Shown: positions 57,189-64,000 of the stretch, in pieces
How the letters are laid out: each line of letters starts with the position of its first letter
Position numbering within the stretch: position 1 is the stretch's first letter
Origin: Tomocerus qinae
Taxonomy: Eukaryota; Arthropoda; Collembola; Entomobryomorpha; Tomoceridae
Length of the DNA stretch: 64,000 bases
NCBI GenBank assembly: GCA_020055645.1
Contig: CM034546.1
Span: 59,954,001-60,018,000, forward strand
Direction: 5' to 3'
Notes under the pieces: model-generated
Databases searched by the model: none
Seen by the model: the letters and a program-made list of their open reading frames with translations, nothing else
What the model was told of the DNA's origin: nothing
Program-made: the position numbers and the translations under genes

Positions 57189-59138
57189 AAACCGTCACCT
57201 AGTCTTAAGTACCTCGTTATATGCTGCTATGCTGTTAGTACCTTGTTATTGCCTAAATCTGATTCTGAGGGAAACTTCTTTGTCAATCAGTTGCATGAGA
57301 AAACAATTAATATTGCATCTCATTGTGCTTACTTTCATCGTCCGACAATCAAATGAAAAACTACGTACAACAAAACGTTGACTCTCGCTTTTATTTCCAT
57401 AAAATTTTCAGACTTATAATTATAAGTTTATTTCGATTATAATAATATAATACATGTCAATAATAAAAAATTAGATGGGGATTTTCTGTGAATAAGTATA
57501 TTTATCATTATCAGACACACGTGTGTCACAATTTTTACTTGCTAATGTTTGTAATCGCATTATCACTCAAATTACCTTGCTACCTTGCCAGTGCTAATCA
57601 TTCGGGAAAGCTCAGTGTAATGTTGTAATTGCTGGACTGCTGCTACTGCTGCATATTGTTTACTTGCTTTTCTACCATTTACTGGATTGTTCTAGAAGTC
57701 GGATGGAAGGTTTGGTTATTAACATTAATCATTGCAGACAGCCAAATCCATCGGGTTTTCTGCATTGTTTACAAGGCACCATTAATTGCGTCAGCTTTTG
57801 CAAATGACACACTCGTGGCACAACAGCCACAGTGCAGTTATCTGACTTATGGCTAACGTGAACTACCGATGCCAAAGTTAATCTGACATTATTTATTTTT
57901 CTGTTAGTCACAGTTTTATTTGTGTAAATCGTCAGCTTTTCGCTTGTAGAGACTTTAGACTACTATATACCATATTAACCAAGCATAACGTGCGAATTCC
58001 ATTGAATTACGTTGTTGAATCAAATCAATCTCAAGGTATTGAAAAACCTGGGTTTTGTAAAAAGAAACCCTCTACCCCGGGTGTGTTGGGTTTTTTTGGT
58101 TTTAATTACAAGCATACATTATACCCTTTAGAGAAACTCGAGCTGACAATAACAACACCCTTGTAACCCTGAAATTCTTATATTTACTTTAATAAAAACA
58201 TAAATTGAAACGAAAATTCAAATTTTTAACGTTTTACTGCAGTATCAAAGATGTAATTAGTATATACCCATATTATAATACGTACTATTTAATAAAAATT
58301 ACTGAGAAACTATATAAGCAATTTAATATATTACTAATTAATCCTAATTCGAAATTCCATCGTTAAAGTGGAGCTTGTAATTTTGAAGCAGTACATTAAT
58401 GAATATTCAGGTGATTATTTAAAATTGAGCTTAATAAGTTATAAAATATACAAAATTATCTTCGCAACGATTAAAATATGGTCAATTCCAGTTAGTAGTC
58501 ATCATCTTATGCATGTGACATTTAGTGCAAGTAAAAGCGTTCATGTTATACGAACAGGTAATTTGTTACCACTTGATGATATGTTTGTTTACATTTTTGA
58601 ACAGAATTATAAAATCCCAAAAGACTCTAACACATAAAAATCCCGACGCACAACCCTGGTTAGCCTATATCATACTACCTATATTAATGTGTGAAGCCGT
58701 ATAGTTGTCACAAAATTATTCAACGACGATTTAGTGCTTTGTGCTTCTTGAGAATAATTTTTGGAAGTAAAAAAATGGAGGAAAAATATTTCATTAATAA
58801 CGTTTCGGAAACAGTAATTAAAAAAGTTAATTGCTGTATATTACGTCTTGATAAACATATAAAGTCAACGGTGAACCAGTTCACTTTTTCCTCTGTCAAC
58901 ATTATTGTAGAGTGTTTTGAGGCCCTGGCACTGCAAGATCTTAACATGCGAAAAGAATTAAAAAAAAATTGTCTCTGATAATTCAATAGATAAAGAAAAA
59001 ACTGTTACAGAAAAGTTATTAAAATTTGGAAACTTGCTTTTCGGGGCAAAAGACTTTAAATATTGTGAGCATAAGACTAAATGCATAAGCATTTAGTCCA
59101 AGTACAAGTCCGATTCCTTACCGTCCCTTTCCTAACCT

Positions 59139-59207
59139 GACTTGGTAGTTTAGAGGAGAATACTACACGCGTAATGTAGAGACGTTGGTTCGATTCCAAC
59201 CCAGGTC
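59139..59207 (+). other. tRNA-like segment, copy 1
   Basis: 69 bases fold partly as a tRNA: acceptor stem GACTTGG/CCAGGTC (one G-T pair), anticodon-like stem CTACA/TGTAG with loop CGCGTAA, variable loop AGAC, and T arm GTTGG/CCAAC with loop TTCGATT. The B box GGTTCGATTCC and an A-box-like TGGTAGTTTAGAGG are present. The D arm is weak and the base before the anticodon is G instead of T, so it is probably a SINE-type promoter relic, not a working tRNA. Confidence 0.65.
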
Positions 59208-59602
59208 CTATATTTTTCCTCATTTACGTATCCCTGATTTACCTATCGCCTACCTCTAGCTCGCCTCACGGTGAGAGATATCTTACAATCCTGTCAAGAT
59301 CACGGGCTTTCCCTGTACCCCTCACATAGCCAAGCGAATTTTAATAATTGACATTATCTGTTGTTTTATCATTTGACCAATTATAGACGTATATGTCTTC
59401 TATGACCCTAGCCCCTAAAACATTGAACCGATATATAGTATGTAACCTAGCCTGTAAGTTTCTCTTATACGGACTATAAGAGTCAAACGAGAAACATATG
59501 AAAAAACACCCCACCAAGAAAAGGAAATGTGAGCATAAGACTAAATGCATAAGCATTTAGTCCAAGTACAAGTCCGATTCCTTACCGTCCCTTTCCTAAC
59601 CT

Positions 59603-59671
59603 GACTTGGTAGTTTAGAGGAGAATACTACACGCGTAATGTAGAGACGTTGGTTCGATTCCAACCCAGGTC
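59603..59671 (+). other. tRNA-like segment, copy 2
   Basis: Identical to the segment at 59139-59207, in the second direct copy of the unit. Confidence 0.65.
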
Positions 59672-60259
59672 CTATATTTTTCCTCATTTACGTATCCCTG
59701 ATTTACCTATCGCCTACCTCTAGCTCGCCTCACGGTGAGAGATATCTTACAATCCTGTCAAGATCACGGGCTTTCCCTGTACCCCTCACATAGCCAAGCG
59801 AATTTTAATAATTGACATTATCTGTTGTTTTATCATTTGACCAATTATAGACGTATATGTCTTCTATGACCCTAGCCCCTAAAACATTGAACCGATATAT
59901 AGTATGTAACCTAGCCTGTAAGTTAGTCTTATGCTCACATTTCCTTTTCTTGGTGGGGTGTTTTTTCATATGTTTCTCGTTTGACTCTTATAGTCCGTAT
60001 AAGAGAAACTTACAGGCTAGGTTACATACTATATATCGGTTCAATGTTTTAGGGGCTAGGGTCATAGAAGACATATACGTCTATAATTGGTCAAATGATA
60101 AAACAACAGATAATGTCAATTATTAAAATTCGCTTGGCTATGTGAGGGGTACAGGGAAAGCCCGTGATCTTGACAGGATTGTAAGATATCTCACACCGTG
60201 AGGCGAGCTAGAGGTAGGCGATAGGTAAATCAGGGATACGTAAATGAGGAAAAATATAG

Positions 60260-60328
60260 GACCTGGGTTGGAATCGAACCAACGTCTCTACATTACGCGT
60301 GTAGTATTCTCCTCTAAACTACCAAGTC
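60260..60328 (-). other. tRNA-like segment, copy 3 (inverted)
   Basis: Inverted copy of the same 69-base segment, in the third unit. The acceptor and T-arm pairs are kept. Confidence 0.65.
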
Positions 60329-61961
60329 AGGTTAGGAAAGGGACGGTAAGGAATCGGACTTGTACTTGGACTAAATGCTTATGCATTTAGTCTTATGCTC
60401 ACAATATTGTAAAAATATTCGCGAGCAAATATTCCACGGTGATAAGTTGTATGAAGAGATAGACTATTATGACCTAATTATTCATAGAAGTTCCTTATTG
60501 AACCCCTATTTTGAAAAACTATCAAGATACTTTAATGCAATTCAAGAACGGTTGAAGCAGATTAACGACCGTGAAGTGGGAAATTTTGATCAATTATCGG
60601 AAATTTGGAAGAAAAAACCTTCAATATCAATTGCATCTGGGAAGCGAAGAAAAAATAACAAGCCGTTATTTAAGCCCCTTGCTATTTTTAAAAATCGTGG
60701 AAGAAGTTTTGCAAACAAACCACGTCAACTGAAAGTGGCTATTGAAGAAATTTTGAAATTTGCTGAGCTCAATTGCATTGATAGTGAAACAAGTGAAACA
60801 ACCCTACTACAAACTGAGAAATTAATTTACCATTTCAAAGTGTCTTTATATGCAATGCTTTGTCATTTCTTTCGAATTAACAATATGAAAAAGAACAAAA
60901 AGCTTTTCAAGGCCTTCATGGCAGAAAGAGGTCGATACGTCCACCAATTTTACGAAATGTATGACTTTGACTCACAAGAATTGATAAGGGATAGGCTACC
61001 CTTATTACACTTCTGTCGTTCTTGGATCAGCTATTGGTATAAACTTTATCTTGCAGTGGATATTTCACAGGCTTTAATAAAATTTATCGAAAATGGAGAA
61101 AAAAGCAATTTGCAATTGATGCAATCCTATATAAAAGCAGCTTTTGATAAAAGTGTTGGCCCTCTAAAAGAAAATCCTTTCATATTTTCCACCCCATCTA
61201 ATGATTCTGAAATTACTATGAGGCTAATAACTGACTATTTCTTGCTGATGCTACCAATTGACTGTGAAAACTATATTCAAGGTAGAAATGACCATTACGT
61301 TGAGTTAAACGGCTACGAACGAAGGATTTTGTATGAAAAATTTTGTGCACTAAAATTCAGTTATGAAACTAAGAACAATGAAAAGAAAAACAAGTTTAAA
61401 AGTAACCTAAAAAAGGAAATGCTAAATCAAGGGTTCTCTGAAGAGACATTTTTAAAAATGAAAAAACGTTTTATTGCTAACAACACTACTTGGAGAAATT
61501 CTATTATTGAAATGAGCGAATCAACCGTCAAATTAATAAAGAAACTTGTGACTGACTTCTGTACTGAGGGCAAATCATTAAAGAAAATTTTGGAGAACAT
61601 TCCTGAGGTACGAAGAATTAAACATTCAACAATTGGAAATTATACAATTACAAATGTTGATGAAAAAGTTATCGGCATGTTTTTTGCAAGTGACTTGAAT
61701 GAAATAAAATTTGAAAATATGGAGTCAGCATTTGCGGATTCAACTTTTTTGACTTTTTTGACAGAATTGTTTACAAATGAAAATAATGTGAAAAGGTTAC
61801 AGGCAAAGACACTTTCCCGTGCATTGCGTTACAATACTTACATTGCTCCTTTCTTGTGTAAATTATTAGAGAAAGACATTTGCTTATCAGTGCTCAGAAA
61901 ATCCGATTTTATAGAAAAATTAATAACTAAGCTCTTAAAAAATCCAGACAGTAAAGAAAAT

Positions 61962-62890
61962 ACAGACTGTTTAAGACGTTTATTGAATAAATACTATTCA
62001 ACTTTACCTAGTTTAACTGATAAAAAAACGGTGGAATTATTGCTCAATTCTATACTGGATTATGCAGCAAGTATTAAATGCAGACAACCTGTACTGGAAA
62101 CTTTATTTTGCAACGGTGACACAACTCAACCACCAAGTAGTACCAATACAGACGGTTTAAGAGGCATATTGAAAAAATACGATTCAACTTCAACTGATGA
62201 AAAAACGGCGGAATTATTCAATGCTATACTGGGTTATGCAGCAAGTATTAAATGTAGACAACCTGTACTGGAAACTTTATTTTGCAAAGGTGACACATCT
62301 CAACCACCGAGTAGTACCAATTCAGACTTTTTAAGACGCATATTGAATAAATACGATTCAACTTCAGCTGATGAAAAAACGGCGGAATTATTCAATGCTA
62401 TACTGGGTTATGCAGCAAGTATTAAATGTAGACAACCTGTACTGGAAACTTTATTTTGCAAAGGTGACACATCTCAACCACCGAGTAGTACCAATTCAGA
62501 CTTTTTAAGACGCATATTGAATAAATACGAATCAACTTCAACTGATCAAAAAACGGTGGAATTATTGCTTAATTCTATACTGGATTATGCAGCAAGTATT
62601 AAATGCAGACAACCTGTACTGGAACCTTTATTATGCAACGGTGACACATCTCAACCACCAAGGAGTACCATTATTACAGACTGTTTAAGACGCATATTGA
62701 ATAAATACGATTCAACTTATACAAAAACGGCTGAATTATTGCTCAATACTATACTGGATTATGCAGCAAGTATTTATCCAAGCAAAGATTTTAACAAGTT
62801 AAGTGGCATTTTTGTGTGCAGACAACCTGTACTGGAACCTTTATTTTGCAACGGTGACACATCACAACCACCAAGTAGTACCAATACCAA
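61962..62890 (+). repeat. Five tandem 174-186 bp coding repeats
   Basis: Repeats start at 61962, 62148, 62322, 62496 and 62676. Each encodes a unit such as LRRILNKYDSTS followed by ELLLNSILDYAASIKCRQPV and LETLFCNGDTSQPPSSTN. Units 2 and 3 are the most alike; unit 5 has an extra stretch (YPSKDFNKLSGIFV). All lengths are multiples of three, so the frame is kept. Recent in-frame expansion is likely. Confidence 0.92.
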
Positions 62891-64000
62891 TACTGCTTCC
62901 ACAGAGTATGACATTGATATAAACTGCATTAAACAGTCAGTCAAGCTCTTAGAAAGTATCCAACCCGAAACCAAAAATAGAATAGACTGCGAAAAGAAAA
63001 ATGAAAGAAGCAAAGCTCTTTTTGCTTTAATTTTCTTGGCTTTCAAAAAATTCTACTATTATAACGACAACAAAACACAATGCATTGAATACTTGAAGGG
63101 ATGTATCGATAACAAAAATGGGTTGTTTTACTTCCTGGGTGAACAAAATCCTACTGCAATGAATATTATAGGATTGTATGCTACACTAGAGGCTGGAAAC
63201 ATCAACAAAGAAACAATTGTAGAACAACATTGGTTGGACTTGACGAACAAGTTTAGGAATTACGTCAATTCTATACATCAAATAAAACCAATGGATTTTC
63301 AAAATTTAGATTATGCTGCTTACCACGCTAATAAATTTGCAAAGAATCATTTTCTTGCATTTGAGATTTACAAATGGTTGTTGGACTCTATTGTTTCAAA
63401 CTTTAAAAGAAAAGATCACGACTATCTTGGAAAAATTGATTTACCCCATGCAATCTACCCGTCGGAGGAATATGGACAACATGGGTGGAAACTACCAGTA
63501 GAAACGAGGTTCGAATTCGTTTGGTATTCAGAAATGGCTACAGAAGGTTCCAAATGTTTACCCTACTTGGACGAAGAGACATTTGAATATATTTCCCAAT
63601 TGCCCGAATATAAAGAACTAGTACGAGAAGGAGGTGGAAAGCATGTCAACATTGTGCATGTGTTAAAAAATATGGCATACGAATGTGGTCAATGTGCAAA
63701 AACTTTGGAAGCGCAGCTGAAATGTCAGTATTATGAAGCTTCTATTTGGTTGTACAAGAATGCTTTACTTCTGGACCAAAGTCAAAATAACAGTTTGGGA
63801 ACGAAGATTCTTAAACCTCTTTCAAATGTGTGCTTCGAACGAGCTACGACTTCTTCGGGCTTGGAATTGCAAATTAAGTATGCTGGAATGGCGGTTGAAT
63901 ATGGTCAACAAATAATAAATATCTCCATGGACGATTACCTACCAGAACATGAAGCAGTAGAAACCAGCTTGAAAAAGGTTAAGACCTTCAAAACCTACTT

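Larger units (their letters stand above)
56352..58774. other. Spacer with a hairpin and a short tandem repeat
   Basis: Contains a 96 bp inverted repeat (56782-56877) and four copies of a 45 bp repeat (57024-57188). Open frames at 57629-57856 and 58368-58637 show no domain. Confidence 0.5.
59068..60403. mobile_element. 1.34 kb insertion with direct and inverted copies of a tRNA-like unit
   Basis: It begins GTGAGCATAAGACTAAATGC and ends with the inverted complement. The flanks carry AATATT on both sides, and removing the insertion restores the reading frame of the host ORF. Inside are three copies of a 400-480 bp unit: 59068-59530 (plus), 59531-59925 (plus, shorter) and 59926-60403 (minus). 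Each has a palindromic AAATGCATAAGCATTT near one end and a tRNA-like segment. The nested order suggests one copy inserted into another. Confidence 0.85.
58775..64000 (+). pseudogene. Long helical protein gene with internal repeats, interrupted by an element; runs off the window
   Basis: From ATG 58775 the frame encodes MEEKYFINNVSETVIKK and about 65 residues, then shifts by one base at an A9 run (58960-58969). It resumes with IVSDNSIDKEKTVTEKLLKF to about 59067, where a 1.34 kb element lies. After the element the frame continues exactly (FKYCKNIREQ) and stays open from 60404 to 64000 without a stop, over 1190 codons. The product is Lys/Leu-rich, mostly helical, with five tandem 58-60 residue repeats (61962-62890). 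Near the end a TPR-like stretch is seen (YYEASIWLYKNALLLDQ). I do not recognise the family. The frameshift and insertion suggest a disabled or recently hit copy, but the long intact frame argues that damage is young or the homopolymer is a sequence error. A start at 60381, formed inside the element end, could serve the downstream part. Confidence 0.7.

Noticed and set aside
58368-58637. 89-residue frame upstream of the large repeat protein
   Set aside because: No motif and no splice link in phase to 58775; could be chance.
59139-59207. Functional tRNA gene
   Set aside because: Weak D arm, G in place of T before the anticodon, and three copies inside a mobile element; more like a SINE promoter.

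Overview
This is an AT-rich window from an animal nuclear genome: coding exons separated by short GT-AG introns, C2H2 zinc-finger genes, a plexin-type receptor ectodomain, an adhesion-GPCR module, a tyrosine kinase, and several retroelement and foldback families. The I/R1-like LINE with RNase H and the DIRS element suit an invertebrate, perhaps an arthropod, but nothing here settles the phylum.

Layout: a decayed LINE on the minus strand (1-3640); receptor gene 1 on the plus strand (5738-18732); zinc-finger relics and one nonsense-interrupted zinc-finger gene (19.6-26.6 kb); a 2.4 kb foldback element (27.1-29.5 kb); receptor gene 2 on the plus strand (30800-40844); a small two-exon CARD gene on the minus strand (41433-41976); another damaged zinc-finger gene (46.8-48.4 kb); a near-complete DIRS retrotransposon on the minus strand (49.1-54.15 kb); an intact 11-finger gene (55338-56351); and a long repeat-bearing ORF that leaves the window at 64000 and is interrupted by a foldback element with three tRNA-like units.

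The centrepiece is the tandem pair of receptor genes. I followed both exon by exon (24 and 29 exons). Every splice phase joins, giving predicted proteins of about 1655 and 1678 residues. Both have a plexin ectodomain (PSI and IPT repeats) and end in the same split tyrosine kinase instead of the plexin GAP domain. They differ in the membrane module. Gene 1 keeps the Sema domain and the single plexin transmembrane helix, a MET-like design. Gene 2 has lost Sema and carries a GAIN-GPS-seven-helix adhesion-GPCR module directly in front of the kinase, a GPCR/receptor-tyrosine-kinase hybrid. The intron of gene 1 between its plexin TM exon and its kinase still holds decayed copies of the last two 7TM exons. 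One of these is split by an 820 bp foldback element just before its splice donor. So the ancestral gene probably carried the 7TM cassette too. Both membrane cassettes run from phase 0 to phase 1, so either can be spliced in front of the kinase.

The receptor genes and zinc-finger genes sit in repeated segments, so the locus has grown by segmental duplication, with local gene conversion and transposon insertion reshaping the copies. All functional statements are inferred from sequence; transcripts were not available.
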